The notes: a model not told the origin generated them from the sequence alone. 64,000 nt of DNA from Pyrinomonadaceae bacterium (GCA_019186825.1 JABARP010000005.1:1-64000); one strand, 5' to 3'. Counted from the stretch's first letter, positions 1-9,956 are shown. Made by a program: numbers and translations.

Positions 1-2
1 AT

Positions 3-77
<75 letters not shown>

Positions 78-296
78 GAGAAAGGTGTGTGGCTCCCACG
101 CGTCGCGAAATACGGAGCTAATGATGTCAACGTTCCACAAGAAAGACGCGATCCACAACTATCATGTTAATTCAGCTTCTCAGGTTTCGCCATCTAAGCC
201 ACTGATATAATTGATAGTACACGATTTAGGTGCTGAGCTGAAAAAGCAGATCGCAATCTAATTCTATCGGCTGTTCCGTGACCTTAGAAAGTCTAA

Positions 297-339
297 GCCG
301 GCCAGTTTCGGTATCTAAGACTTACCGGAATCGGCCGGC
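297..339. other. Long imperfect hairpin between the two tRNA genes
   Basis: A 7-bp GC arm (297-303, GCCGGCC; 333-339, GGCCGGC) continues, after two mismatches, into an 8-bp inner stem (TTTCGGTA against TACCGGAA, one wobble) with a short loop. It lies about 24 bp past the 3' end of tRNA-Gly in its direction of transcription. It could therefore be a processing or termination structure, but it lacks a clear U-tract. The rest of 78-362 holds nothing else I can recognise. Confidence 0.5.
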
Positions 340-362
340 CTGGAACTGCCTACCTTAAAAAT

Positions 363-437
363 TGGAGCGGGAGACGAGGGTCGAACTCGCGACTTCGACC
401 TTGGCAAGGTCGCGCTCTACCACTGAGCTACTCCCGC
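363..437 (-). tRNA. tRNA-Gly (GCC)
   Basis: The minus strand gives acceptor GCGGGAG/CTCCCGC, D-arm GCTCAGTGGTAGAGC, an anticodon stem with GCC in the loop, T-arm GAGTTCGACCCTC and an encoded CCA (363-365). A near-consensus promoter lies directly upstream. Confidence 0.96.
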
Positions 438-451
438 AATGGCAAATGATA

Positions 452-479
452 ATTTTAGCGTCTCGAATCCAATTGTCAA
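452..479 (-). promoter_or_regulatory. sigma70-type promoter of tRNA-Gly
   Basis: On the minus strand, TTGACA (474-479, perfect -35) is followed after 16 bp by TAAAAT (452-457, five of six matches to the -10 consensus). Transcription would start about 8 nt before the tRNA 5' end at 437. Confidence 0.7.
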
Positions 480-493
480 GCCGAGCCAAAATT

Positions 494-2128
494 TCATTCG
501 CCAACCGTCACATCCTTCAGAAAACCCCAGTCTCCGCTCGGATTGATGTGAATATTGCCGATCCTCTTTGTGGCAACTACAAGATTAGCAGGGTACCAAA
601 GCGGTAGAAGCGGCACATCGTCCGAAACCAGATTCCATGCCTTCTGATACAGTACTTTGGCAGCTTCCTTATCGGTCGAGTCTATCGCGGCGGTGACGGC
701 CTGGTCCACTTCGGGATTGCTGTAACGTCCACGGTTGCAACAAGATGCCGTCGGTCCGGGAATCTTTGCGGTCGTAAAAAGCTCGCGGAAAAATATCGGA
801 TCCTGATTACCTCCGATCCATACACCGGTATAAAGTTCGAAGTCGCCTTGGGCAAGTTTTTTTCTAAGAACATTCACATCCATCGTCTCAATACGAATGT
901 TCAAGCCAACATCATTCATCGAGCTTTGGAGGATCTGGGCATACTGGCTGACGGCCAGATTTCCGGCTCCGAACTTGAAGACGATCGGCTCGCCCTTGTA
1001 TCCCGCTTCGGCAAGCAGCTGCTTTGCCTTCGCGGGATCGTAATTGTATTGCGTTCCCGGTGTGTAGGCCCACGATTGTGTCGGAAGCACCGAAGAGGCA
1101 ACTTTTGCCTGTCCAAGGAGAAGATCGCGGACGATCTTTTCCCGATCGATCGAATACGCGATCGCCTTTCGGATCTTTACATCGTCGAGGACCGGGGTCT
1201 TAACGTTTAGGATGAGGTATTGGATGTTAGAGCCTTCTGATTGAACGACTTGGAGGTTCGGGCTCTCGGACAAGGACTTGATCGTATCGGCCGAAATATT
1301 GTTGGGATTCGGAGCGATATCGACACCGCCGGTCTGAAGCTCGGCTTGAAGCGAGTTTGCGTCCGTAATTGTCTTTAGGCGAAGCTTCTTGATCTTCGGT
1401 GGGCCGTCCCAATAGTCGGCATTCGCCTCCATCTCGACGATATTCTGCCCCGAGTCAAGACTTACGAACTTGAATGGCCCGGAACCGAGCGGTTTATCCT
1501 TTTGCTGTTCCGCCGAATCCTTCGGGATGATCGGGATAGTAACAAGATTGGAGAGCAATGTGGTCTTTAATGAGGGCCTAGCGATCTTAATGACGATCGT
1601 CTTCGCGTCCGGCGTCTCAATACCAGTTATATGAGGAACTTGCTTCGTTTCAGGGGCTTCGGTTGGGGCAGCACTATTTGCATTCGCCGGTGCAGCCGGT
1701 TTCTTTGCCTCCGGCTTTTCAACCACGACCGAATCGTAGAACGCCTGCGCCTTATATCCTTTGCTGTTAAAGAGCGTGTCGAGCGTGTATTTCACGTCCT
1801 CTGACGTCAGTTCTTTCCCGTTGTGAAATTTCACGCCGTCCCGGAGCACGAACGTTATCGCGAGCCCATCCTCGGAGGTCTTGATCTCTTTCGCCAGCTC
1901 ACCAACATAGTCAAAGTTCTCATCCTTCTTTACCAGCGAGTTGAACATCAGATTCTTCACTCTCTCGGCCGCCGCATCGGAATTTGTCGATGTGATCGTG
2001 TCAAATGCAGTGAATTTCTCGGGTAGTGCGACGGTTACGACACCGGCGTCGCGGCGTCTGCAAGCTGTGGCTGCAATGGCGAACAGGAGAGCAAAAAGCG
2101 ATATTAGGACGAATGTTTTTTGTTTCAA
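494..2128 (-). CDS. ABC transporter substrate-binding lipoprotein, peptide/nickel family (SBP_bac_5)
   Basis: This 544-aa extracytoplasmic solute-binding protein of the oligopeptide/dipeptide/nickel class captures a ligand for an ABC importer. Residues 1-22 form a signal peptide ending in ATA-C23, a lipobox-like site, so the mature protein should be a lipoprotein. The family signature, a GVKFHNGKELTSEDV stretch, lies near residues 98-112. A Pro/Ala-rich low-complexity insertion at about 138-163 is not normal for the fold and is probably a surface loop. No permease or ATPase gene is adjacent, so it is an orphan binding protein here. It follows nagZ by 18 bp on the same strand, which suggests co-transcription and a possible link to cell-wall peptide uptake (inference). 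The ligand cannot be read from the sequence. Confidence 0.9.
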   Translation of the reverse strand: MKQKTFVLISLFALLFAIAATACRRRDAGVVTVALPEKFTAFDTITSTNSDAAAERVKNLMFNSLVKKDENFDYVGELAKEIKTSEDGLAITFVLRDGVKFHNGKELTSEDVKYTLDTLFNSKGYKAQAFYDSVVVEKPEAKKPAAPANANSAAPTEAPETKQVPHITGIETPDAKTIVIKIARPSLKTTLLSNLVTIPIIPKDSAEQQKDKPLGSGPFKFVSLDSGQNIVEMEANADYWDGPPKIKKLRLKTITDANSLQAELQTGGVDIAPNPNNISADTIKSLSESPNLQVVQSEGSNIQYLILNVKTPVLDDVKIRKAIAYSIDREKIVRDLLLGQAKVASSVLPTQSWAYTPGTQYNYDPAKAKQLLAEAGYKGEPIVFKFGAGNLAVSQYAQILQSSMNDVGLNIRIETMDVNVLRKKLAQGDFELYTGVWIGGNQDPIFFRELFTTAKIPGPTASCCNRGRYSNPEVDQAVTAAIDSTDKEAAKVLYQKAWNLVSDDVPLLPLWYPANLVVATKRIGNIHINPSGDWGFLKDVTVGE

Positions 2129-2146
2129 ATCAAATTCTCCCGGAAA

Positions 2147-3241
2147 CTATAAAGAACTGTTGAAGTCGGCGATCTCTTCTGAGAGGTCCCTGATCCTTGT
2201 TTCGTCGAAAGGCAGCGGCGCGGCCAAACTCTCTTTTGCGATCGAGATACGGCGGAGCGACTCATCTAGTCTCTCTTCCGAGATCCCGCCCGAGGCGACG
2301 GTTCTCTCGATCGCAGCATAGCCTGCTCGGACATTCGCGGGATCTGCACAAATACAAAGTACATCGGCACCCGCAACAAGTGCCATTCGGCAGGCGTCGC
2401 CGATGCCGTACCCGCGAAGGATCGCTCCCATCTCGAGGTCGTCTGTAAATACCAATCCGTCGAAGCCGATCTGTTTCCGAAGCAAGCCGGAAATGAAGGC
2501 TCCGCTCAATGACGACGGTAAAAGTGTGCCATTTTGGCCCTTTTCCTGCAAGGATACGCCGGAATACGCTGCGTGTGCGACCATTACGGCAACGTTTGGT
2601 CGAGGCAACAGCTCGCGATATGGATAAAGATCGACTTCGAACAGTTCATCGTCCGACAGCTCGATCGTCGGCAGTTCGTTGTGAGAATCTACCTTTGCTG
2701 CGCCAAGTCCCGGGAAGTGTTTTAGACAACCGAATATTTCGTGCTTTTGGAGACCGTTAAGAAATCCGCGAGCAAGGTGAACGACCTCTTCTTTCGAGTT
2801 TCCAAAAGGGCGCGTGAATAGGCCATTTGATGCACCTTTGCGTGCGTCATCCACAACATCGACCACAGGTGCAAAATCAGTGTTGATACCCAAGATGCGA
2901 AGCAATTCACCGACGATCGCACCCATCTTCTCGGCATCATTTGCTTTCGAAACATCTCCCGCCGCCGCAAGCGGAGTAACAATGCGTCGGAGCCGATCGA
3001 CCGTTCCGCCTTCTTGATCGATGCTGATGATCGGGTCGATCAATACCTCTCGAAGCCCCGTGCAAAGGTCGCGAACCTGCGAAGCTTCGCGAATGTTTCG
3101 AGCGAAGAGACACACGCCTCCCGGCTGTATCTCGCGAAGGAGTTCTTCAGTTGCGGCATCGATCTCCGGCCCGGCAATACCGATGCAAAAGAGTCGCCCG
3201 ATCTGACTTCGCCGGTCTTGATCTAAGACTGATGTGTGCAT
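2147..3241 (-). CDS. nagZ: Beta-N-acetylhexosaminidase NagZ-like (glycoside hydrolase family 3)
   Basis: This 364-aa GH3 enzyme would remove terminal beta-N-acetylglucosamine from muropeptides during peptidoglycan recycling. It has the family motif IDQEGG (74-79). KHFPG (174-178) is followed by DSH (185-187), the Asp-x-His pair used as acid/base in NagZ. TDDLEM (266-271) contains the nucleophile Asp. No signal peptide is visible, which fits a cytoplasmic NagZ. The second Gly-His-Asp part of the usual KHFPGHGD motif is altered here (KHFPGLGA). It starts 70 bp from the divergently transcribed HIT gene and is the first gene of a two-gene unit with the binding protein downstream. Confidence 0.9.
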   Translation of the reverse strand: MHTSVLDQDRRSQIGRLFCIGIAGPEIDAATEELLREIQPGGVCLFARNIREASQVRDLCTGLREVLIDPIISIDQEGGTVDRLRRIVTPLAAAGDVSKANDAEKMGAIVGELLRILGINTDFAPVVDVVDDARKGASNGLFTRPFGNSKEEVVHLARGFLNGLQKHEIFGCLKHFPGLGAAKVDSHNELPTIELSDDELFEVDLYPYRELLPRPNVAVMVAHAAYSGVSLQEKGQNGTLLPSSLSGAFISGLLRKQIGFDGLVFTDDLEMGAILRGYGIGDACRMALVAGADVLCICADPANVRAGYAAIERTVASGGISEERLDESLRRISIAKESLAAPLPFDETRIRDLSEEIADFNSSL

Positions 3242-3310
3242 AATTTCACAGTTCGCACGTCACGATAGCAAAACTTAATGCTACAGTAACGATTCAGCGA
3301 CGCAAAGACT

Positions 3311-3685
3311 ATGAACCAGGAAGTTACAGATGATTTTTATTGCGACTTTGTCTTCTCCGGTAAGGTTGATGTCGAGCGCGTGAGCGAGACAGAGAATGTA
3401 CTCGCCTTCAAACACACACGCCCGTTCTGGGAAACACATATTGTTGTCGTACCAAAACGGCACGTTGCCTCGCTGCTGACGATACTGCCCGAAGACGAAA
3501 GACTGCTTATTGAGTTGCTTGAAGTTGTAAACAAAGTTGCTACCGAAACGGTTGAACGGACCGGAGCCGCACGCGTGATCACCAATCTTGGGCGCTATCA
3601 GGAATCAAAGCATCTGCACTTTCACGTCTGCTCGGGAGAAAAGATCAGGCCGGACCAGCCTGTTCGATCGCTAGACCATTCGTGA
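3311..3685 (+). CDS. HIT family nucleotide-binding protein
   Basis: This 124-aa histidine-triad protein is of the Hint/HinT class, whose members hydrolyse nucleoside phosphoramidates or related nucleotides. The catalytic triad appears as HLHFHV near residue 99. The usual C-terminal pattern HxHxHxx is intact, and the N-terminal half has the expected P-(F/W)-x-x-H-x-x-V-x-P motif (PFWETHIVVVP). Its last 15 bp overlap the 3' end of convergent mutS. The physiological substrate is unknown. Confidence 0.88.
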   Translation: MNQEVTDDFYCDFVFSGKVDVERVSETENVLAFKHTRPFWETHIVVVPKRHVASLLTILPEDERLLIELLEVVNKVATETVERTGAARVITNLGRYQESKHLHFHVCSGEKIRPDQPVRSLDHS

Positions 3686-6319
3686 GCGAACCGACGCGAG
3701 CAATTCCTTTGCATCGGCGTCCGACAGATTCTCTAGGTCCGCGGAACGCAATGCCTCGATGGCATTTTCGTTCGCAAGCGAGAAGAGAGTTGCCTGCGAC
3801 GCGACCGACGAGGCAGCGGCCTTTTCAACGCCTGCCCTTGAAACGTCGGAGACGACTGCGAGCTCGTATTCCTCAAGCTTGGCGAGCACGCCTTTTGCAC
3901 GCAGGATCACTTCCGCAGGAAGGCCCGCAAGGCGAGCAACGGCAATTCCGTAAGATTTGGAGGCCTTGCCGGGAAGAAGTTTGTGAAAGAAAACGATCTG
4001 ACCATCTTCCTCGGTCGCAGTGATCTGATAATTCTTCGCCCCCGGTAGAAGATCGGCAAGCTCCGTAAGTTCGTGATAGTGCGTGGCGAAAAGCGTCTTT
4101 GCCGAGTGTTCGGGCGAATTGTGCAAATATTCCGCAACAGCCCACGCTATCGACAATCCGTCGAATGTCGATGTACCTCGGCCGATCTCATCAAGCAGGA
4201 TCAGGCTCCTCGCGGTCGAATTCCTGAGGATTGTCGCGGTCTCGGTCATTTCGACCATAAACGTCGAGCGTCCCGAAGCAACATCGTCTGAGGCGCCGAC
4301 ACGCGTCCAAACTCGATCGACGATCGGCAGCCGCGCGGCGGTCGCGGGAACAAATGAACCGATCTGCGCCAGGATCTGAATGATCGCGATCTGGCGTAGG
4401 ATCGTCGATTTGCCGCCCATATTCGCGCCTGTGACGATGAGAAGCCGGTCGGTCGAATTATTCAAATACGCATCGTTCGGAACGAACGAATCCTTCGTGA
4501 ATGCCTCGACGATCGGATGTCGCCCGGCGCGGATCTCCAGCTCGTCACCGTCATGAAGCGTCGGCATCACGTAGTTGCGTCGCGCGGCAGTTTCCGCCAG
4601 CGAACAGAGAACATCAAGCGTGGCGATCGATCTTGCCGTTACCTGCAAATGTCGCGTCTCCGCTTTGATCCGATCACGGATCGAAGCAAACAGTTCGCTC
4701 TCGAGTTTTGCGATCTGTTCCTCGGCCCCAAGCACTTTCGTCTCCCATTCTTTTAGTTCGGGGGTCGTATAACGCTCGGCATTCGCTAAGGTCTGACGAC
4801 GTTCGTAGTAATCTGGAACGCGGGCAAGCTGCGCTTTTGGAACCTCGATGTAGTAGCCGAATACGTTGTTGAAGCGCACCTTAAGGCTCGCAATGCCGCT
4901 TCGCTGACGCTCAGAATCTTCAAACAACGTGATCGTTTTCTTTACGTCGGTCGAGATGGAACGAAGTTCGTCTAGCTCGGCGTTGAATCCGCTCTTGATC
5001 ACGCCGCCATCAGAAAGCACGGCCGGCGGATCATCGCTGATGCCGTTGTCGATGAGCGAACGGATCTCGGGAAGTTCGAAGATATTCTCCGCGAGGACCT
5101 GGAGCAGGAGTGACGAGGCCTCGCTCAAGATCGAGTTCATCTGAGGTGTTTGTCCGATTGACCGTTTGAGTGCGATAAGATCACGCGGGGACGCAGTCCC
5201 AAGGTTCACACGCCCGATCAGGCGTTCGAGGTCTGCTACCTCCTTGAGCAGGAACCTCAGCTTTTCCCGCATGATCGAATCAAGCAATTCTTCAACCGCC
5301 GAAAGCCGCGTCTGGATCTCATTTCGCCGAAGCAGCGGCCGCAAAAGCCATTGCTTGAGAAGGCGGGCTCCCATTCCCGTTATTGTTTCATCGATCACGT
5401 CGCAAAGTGTTCTCTTGGACGCCTCGCTTCTTGATTCGAGAATCTCAAGATTTCTAAGCGTGAGATTGTCGAGGATCATGTGATCCGCCGAATCCAGGAA
5501 TTCGATCGAGGTTATATGATCGGCGGAGGCTCGCTGCGTGTCCTTCGCGTAGATAAGGCAAGCGGCTGCAGCGACGGTTGCCGCCTCTTTTCCATCCAAG
5601 CTGAAAGAATCGAGTGTGCGAACACCGAAATGGTCCAACAGTGAGCGCTTTGCATCCTCAGGGTCCAGCTTTTCCGCGGGAAGCTCAGTTACCACGACAC
5701 CGCTCGCGGGCTGTGGTTTGTCAAAAAGACCGGAGTTTTCGTTCGAGAGTCCGAGAGCAGCTTCCATACGACGCGCGATCGGCGCGGACGCAAGGATCTC
5801 CCGGGGCTTAAAACCTTCGACCTGCTCGCATATCTTCGCGAATGCATTGGCTCCTGTGCATTCGGTTACTAGCAGCCGTCCTGCTGACACCTCAAGGAAT
5901 GCCACGGCAAAATTCTCATCTTTGCCCGAAACAGCCGCCAGATAGGTCGATTCCCGCGAATCAAGCAACTGTGGGTCGATCGCAGTGCCGGGCGTAATCA
6001 CTCGAACAACATCGCGATTAACAAGTTTTACACCCTTGCCGGCCTCTTCGGTCTGTTCACAGATCGCTACTCGAAAGCCGTTTTTTATTAGTTTTGCGAT
6101 ATAGCCGCTTGCCGAATGGTGAGGAACGCCGCACATCGGCACCGGGTTTGGCGTATCCTTTTGGCGTGCGGTCAGGGTTATCTCGAGCACTCTTGAGGCA
6201 ACGACAGCATCCTCGTTGAACATCTCGTAGAAGTCACCTAGTCGAAAGAACAGGATCGTCCCGGGAAATCGGCTTTTGATCTCGAGATATTGCCGAAGCA
6301 TCGGTGTCGTATTTGCCAT
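3671..6319 (-). CDS. mutS: DNA mismatch repair protein MutS
   Basis: This 882-aa mismatch-recognition ATPase binds mispairs and recruits MutL. The mismatch-reading FYEMF motif is at residues 30-34. The Walker A motif GANMGGKST is at about 628-636, with GA in place of the common GP. It is followed by the Walker B/signature region DEIGRGTSTFDG and by ATHYHEL. Length and domain order match MutS1. It is transcribed divergently from the polysaccharide locus and converges on the HIT gene with a 15-bp overlap. MutL is not in the window. Confidence 0.98.
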   Translation of the reverse strand: MANTTPMLRQYLEIKSRFPGTILFFRLGDFYEMFNEDAVVASRVLEITLTARQKDTPNPVPMCGVPHHSASGYIAKLIKNGFRVAICEQTEEAGKGVKLVNRDVVRVITPGTAIDPQLLDSRESTYLAAVSGKDENFAVAFLEVSAGRLLVTECTGANAFAKICEQVEGFKPREILASAPIARRMEAALGLSNENSGLFDKPQPASGVVVTELPAEKLDPEDAKRSLLDHFGVRTLDSFSLDGKEAATVAAAACLIYAKDTQRASADHITSIEFLDSADHMILDNLTLRNLEILESRSEASKRTLCDVIDETITGMGARLLKQWLLRPLLRRNEIQTRLSAVEELLDSIMREKLRFLLKEVADLERLIGRVNLGTASPRDLIALKRSIGQTPQMNSILSEASSLLLQVLAENIFELPEIRSLIDNGISDDPPAVLSDGGVIKSGFNAELDELRSISTDVKKTITLFEDSERQRSGIASLKVRFNNVFGYYIEVPKAQLARVPDYYERRQTLANAERYTTPELKEWETKVLGAEEQIAKLESELFASIRDRIKAETRHLQVTARSIATLDVLCSLAETAARRNYVMPTLHDGDELEIRAGRHPIVEAFTKDSFVPNDAYLNNSTDRLLIVTGANMGGKSTILRQIAIIQILAQIGSFVPATAARLPIVDRVWTRVGASDDVASGRSTFMVEMTETATILRNSTARSLILLDEIGRGTSTFDGLSIAWAVAEYLHNSPEHSAKTLFATHYHELTELADLLPGAKNYQITATEEDGQIVFFHKLLPGKASKSYGIAVARLAGLPAEVILRAKGVLAKLEEYELAVVSDVSRAGVEKAAASSVASQATLFSLANENAIEALRSADLENLSDADAKELLASVRSRMV

Positions 6320-6372
6320 TTCTTTTGAAAATCAGAGTTTAGCGAACTAGCCGAAAACATTCAAAATGCTTA

Positions 6373-6401
6373 TTTTCAAAGCGGTTAGTATCTGTTACGA
6401 T
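6373..6401 (+). promoter_or_regulatory. Candidate promoter of the polysaccharide locus
   Basis: TTTTCA (6373-6378) and TACGAT (6396-6401) each match four of six consensus positions, with a 17-bp spacer, in the mutS/exporter divergent gap. It would give an approximately 80-nt leader before the exporter start at 6489. No better pair was seen in this gap. Confidence 0.4.
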
Positions 6402-6488
6402 ATTTGTTTGCATTTTGTGTTGGGTCACGTCGCTTTTTTCGGCCTCGGCTCTTTGGTGCGGGCGATCGCGTAACAAGGCAGGTATTGT

Positions 6489-7433
6489 ATGAAGTATATA
6501 CGCAGCTTATTTCTAATGAGTTTTGCGGTGTCCGCGCTGTGCGCGGTCGCTTTTGCGCAGGCTCCGACCGCGCGGGACGAACGATATCGCATTGGTTTCC
6601 AGGACGTGCTAGATGTTCAGGTCTTCCGGCATCCGGAATTGAATGTCAAAGTTCCGGTCAATCCGGACGGAAGAATATATCTTTATCGCCTCGATAAGCC
6701 GGTCGTGGCCGTCTGCAAAACGGAACGCGAACTCGCCGACGACATCATGGCTGCATACAAGGTCAGCTACCTGCGCGACCCGCAAGTTACCGTAACGGTT
6801 GCCGAGCAAAGATCACAGTCAATGGCCGTGATCGGCGCGGTCGAAAAGCCGGGAAGCTTCTACATTAGCCGCCAGCTCAACCTGCTTCAGCTGATCGCGA
6901 TGGCCGGCGGGCCGAGCAAAGAAGCCGGTACACGTGTGCTCGTAGTTCGCGTCGGCAGCAACACCGACTGCAAGACCGATGATGATTCGCAGGAACAGCC
7001 GAGCTTGATGACTTTCAAGATACGTGATCTCCAGGAAGGCAAGCAGAACCTCGAAATGCGTCCCGGCGATGTCGTCTCCGTGCTCAAATCAGACATCATC
7101 TATGTTTATGGGAATGTCAAAAAGCCCGGTCCTGTCGAGGTAAGAGAACCGATCACCTTAACGCAGGCGATCGCAAGTGCCGAAGGCTACACGAATGCGA
7201 CCGACAAAGACAGCGTCCGCATCTTGAGGCAGAAGCCGGACAGCCTCGAACGCGAGGAGATCGTTGTGAATCTTGCCGCCATTGAGAGTCAAAAGGCCAA
7301 GGATCCTTATCTCCAGCCGAATGATATCGTCGCGGTTTCAAAGGACAAGGCAAAAGCGATACTTTCCGGCATCGGCGAAGGCATCAAGAATGGTATCCCT
7401 CTCATATTTTCTAGAGGTATACCGGGGCTTTAA
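6489..7433 (+). CDS. Polysaccharide export protein, Wza-like (Poly_export + SLBB)
   Basis: This 314-aa outer-membrane/periplasmic component of a Wza/Wzc-type exopolysaccharide secretion system has an N-terminal signal peptide (1-23, AFA/Q junction). There is no lipobox cysteine at the cleavage site, unlike E. coli Wza. A Poly_export domain follows (YRIGFQDVLDVQVFRHPEL near 33), then SLBB-type domains containing VIGAVEKPGSFY and YVYGNVKKPGPVEV. It is the first gene of the large plus-strand locus and is followed 21 bp later by its usual partner, a tyrosine autokinase/chain-length regulator. Confidence 0.93.
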   Translation: MKYIRSLFLMSFAVSALCAVAFAQAPTARDERYRIGFQDVLDVQVFRHPELNVKVPVNPDGRIYLYRLDKPVVAVCKTERELADDIMAAYKVSYLRDPQVTVTVAEQRSQSMAVIGAVEKPGSFYISRQLNLLQLIAMAGGPSKEAGTRVLVVRVGSNTDCKTDDDSQEQPSLMTFKIRDLQEGKQNLEMRPGDVVSVLKSDIIYVYGNVKKPGPVEVREPITLTQAIASAEGYTNATDKDSVRILRQKPDSLEREEIVVNLAAIESQKAKDPYLQPNDIVAVSKDKAKAILSGIGEGIKNGIPLIFSRGIPGL

Positions 7434-7454
7434 ACTTTGGCCGGAAACACTTTT

Positions 7455-9932
7455 ATGAAGGAAACGCGAAACATCATCACGACCACGTCGCCGGAACCGG
7501 TGGAATTGCAACGCCCTCCGGACCCCGCGATCCCGACCACGGGACGATATCCAGGTTATAGTGCGACACCTCAGGGCGAAGGCTTTCAGCTGATCGACTA
7601 CTGGCGTGCTGTGCGGAAACGCCTTTGGCTGGTTGTCGGCATCGCCGTCGTGATGACGACGCTCGCAACGATCTATATTGCCCGCAAACCGAATGTCTAT
7701 CGAGCAAAGGCAGTTGTCCAGGTCGATAATGAACAGGTGAATCCGGATCTTGTCACAACAGACCGAGCCCGACCGATCTCGAACGCCGATCCTTCGTATT
7801 TCAACACTCAGCTTCAGCTCCTATGGAGCGAAAGCCTCTTACGCCGCGTCGTAAAAGAACACAATCTGGACGCCAATAAGGAATTCCAGGCGGCGGCAAA
7901 AGCCAGCTCCGGTTCGATGCTGGGCCGGCTCCTTAGATCCGTAGGACTCGCGAGTGGCGACAAACAAAAGCAGGAAGAGTCGGTGCCTATTGACCCGAAC
8001 TCCACCCTCGCCTCTGCAGATGAGATCGCCGAGGCAGTTCGCCTGACGCCGTTCGTCGAAGTTATCCGTCGGAACCTTAGCGTTGATCCGGTTCGCGAAT
8101 CTCGTGCAACGGTCAAGGACACGCGGCTTATCGAGATCTCTTATAGCGATACCGATCCTGACCTTGCGGCCTTTGTCGCGAATGCGATCGCAGAAACGTT
8201 TACGAACCAAAACCAGGAGAAACGCACCGGAACGAGCCGAAAGACCAACGATTTCCTACAGGAAAGGATCGCGAGTCTTCAATCTGACATTCGCAGGGAC
8301 GAAGAAAAGCTCGTTGAAATGACACAGAACGCGGGCATCCTCAAGACCTCGGACGATTCCACTATCGTGATGGATCGTCTCTCAGGTTTGAATAAGGCGA
8401 TGCTCGAGGCTGAGAATGCTCGCAAGAACGCAGAAGCAAATTACTTCGAGATCGCGAAATCGCCCGAGCGGCTTTCTGCGATGGCCGAAGCCGAAATGGC
8501 CCGCTTCATCACCGAGCAGCAGAACAATATCCGACAATTCCAATCCGACACACTAAAGAAGATCTCAGATCTCAGACAAGCAAGGGCTCTGAAATTGCAG
8601 GAATATCAGGAAGGTGCCCCGGAGATCAAGGAGATCGATGCTCAGATCACGAGCTATCAAAACTCGATAGACAACGCCGTCCAGAAATTCCAGAACGATC
8701 TCGACAAATACCGGGATTCCACCAAGAAGACCCTTCTTTATAACTTGCAGACAAAGTATCTGCAGGCAAAGGCCAACGAGGACAAGATCCGAGCTGATTT
8801 TAACAAGCAATTCGGCGAGGCGACCGGGCAGAATCAGTCTGCCGTAAGCCTTGCTTTGCTGAAGCAAACGATCGACACCAACAAGGGATTTTTGGAGAAT
8901 CTTCGCAAGCAGGTGAGCAGCAACGACGTCGCAGCCCAAGGCTCCGACAACAACATCACCGTAACTGAACCGGCAGTACCATCCAACATTCCGGTCTCGC
9001 CGCGAAGACTGACAACGGTGCTCGGTGCACTTTTCCTTTCTACGTTATTTGGGGTCGGCCTTGCACTTTTCCTTGAGTATCTCGACGATACGGTTCGTTC
9101 GACCGAAGAGGTCGAGAGCCTCCTTCAACTGCCTGCACTTGCCGCTATCCCAACTATCGACTCGATGCCAAAGCGGCGCCTTCAGCTTGTTGCCGAGAAC
9201 GGCGAGCCGGCGGATGATAATCTTGGCTCCGAGCTGCTGATTCACGCCGATCCGCGTTCGTCGCTTGCGGAGGCTTATCGCCAGCTTCGTACATCGATTC
9301 TGCTCTCAACCGCGGGCCATGCACCGAAGTCGCTCTTGATCACATCGAGCCTTCCGTCCGAAGGCAAGACGACGACAGCAACGAACACCGCGATCAGCCT
9401 TGCCCAAACGGGCGCGAGCGTCGTGATCATCGATGCGGATATGCGTCGCCCGAGGCTTCATTCCGTCTTTGGAATTAGCAATGCAGATGGCTTGAGCACG
9501 ATCCTCTCGAACGATCTTTCAGAGGCCGAGATCCTGAATATCATCACGCAGGACGAAAGCTCCAAGCTGCACCTGCTTACCTCTGGGCCTGTGCCGCCAA
9601 ATCCGGCCGAGCTTATCGGTTCGGACCAAATGGCAAAGCTGTTGAAGATGCTGCAAGGGCATTTCACTCACGTCGTTGTCGATTCTCCGCCGATCGCGTC
9701 ATTTACTGACGGCGTGCTGATCGCATCGATGGTCGATGGTGTCGTGCTGGTTGTAAATTCCGGCAAGAGCTCGCGCCAGGTTGTGCGGCGATCGCGGCAG
9801 CTACTCCTGGATATTGGGGCGAAGATCATCGGCGTCGTTTTGAACAACGTCAATCTCCGGTCCCAAGACAACTATTATTACTATCAAAGCTACTATACGC
9901 GCGATAACTATCGCTCGGACGACGAAGCTTAG
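7455..9932 (+). CDS. Polysaccharide biosynthesis tyrosine autokinase (Wzz + BY-kinase, Wzc-like)
   Basis: This inner-membrane co-polymerase and bacterial tyrosine kinase controls polymer length and export. The Wzz domain starts near residue 30, with TM1 at about 58-78, a long periplasmic coiled-coil section and TM2 at about 518-543. The cytoplasmic BY-kinase domain has Walker A (SSLPSEGKTTT, ~632), Walker A' (IIDADMRRPR, ~658) and Walker B (VVVDSPP, ~740). The last 20 residues carry seven tyrosines (YYYY, YY, Y), the expected autophosphorylation cluster. I chose ATG 7455, with GGAAA just upstream, rather than the in-frame TTG at 7437. This gives 825 aa. Confidence 0.93.
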   Translation: MKETRNIITTTSPEPVELQRPPDPAIPTTGRYPGYSATPQGEGFQLIDYWRAVRKRLWLVVGIAVVMTTLATIYIARKPNVYRAKAVVQVDNEQVNPDLVTTDRARPISNADPSYFNTQLQLLWSESLLRRVVKEHNLDANKEFQAAAKASSGSMLGRLLRSVGLASGDKQKQEESVPIDPNSTLASADEIAEAVRLTPFVEVIRRNLSVDPVRESRATVKDTRLIEISYSDTDPDLAAFVANAIAETFTNQNQEKRTGTSRKTNDFLQERIASLQSDIRRDEEKLVEMTQNAGILKTSDDSTIVMDRLSGLNKAMLEAENARKNAEANYFEIAKSPERLSAMAEAEMARFITEQQNNIRQFQSDTLKKISDLRQARALKLQEYQEGAPEIKEIDAQITSYQNSIDNAVQKFQNDLDKYRDSTKKTLLYNLQTKYLQAKANEDKIRADFNKQFGEATGQNQSAVSLALLKQTIDTNKGFLENLRKQVSSNDVAAQGSDNNITVTEPAVPSNIPVSPRRLTTVLGALFLSTLFGVGLALFLEYLDDTVRSTEEVESLLQLPALAAIPTIDSMPKRRLQLVAENGEPADDNLGSELLIHADPRSSLAEAYRQLRTSILLSTAGHAPKSLLITSSLPSEGKTTTATNTAISLAQTGASVVIIDADMRRPRLHSVFGISNADGLSTILSNDLSEAEILNIITQDESSKLHLLTSGPVPPNPAELIGSDQMAKLLKMLQGHFTHVVVDSPPIASFTDGVLIASMVDGVVLVVNSGKSSRQVVRRSRQLLLDIGAKIIGVVLNNVNLRSQDNYYYYQSYYTRDNYRSDDEA

Positions 9933-9956
9933 TAGAGGAAGCGATCTATAATTTTT

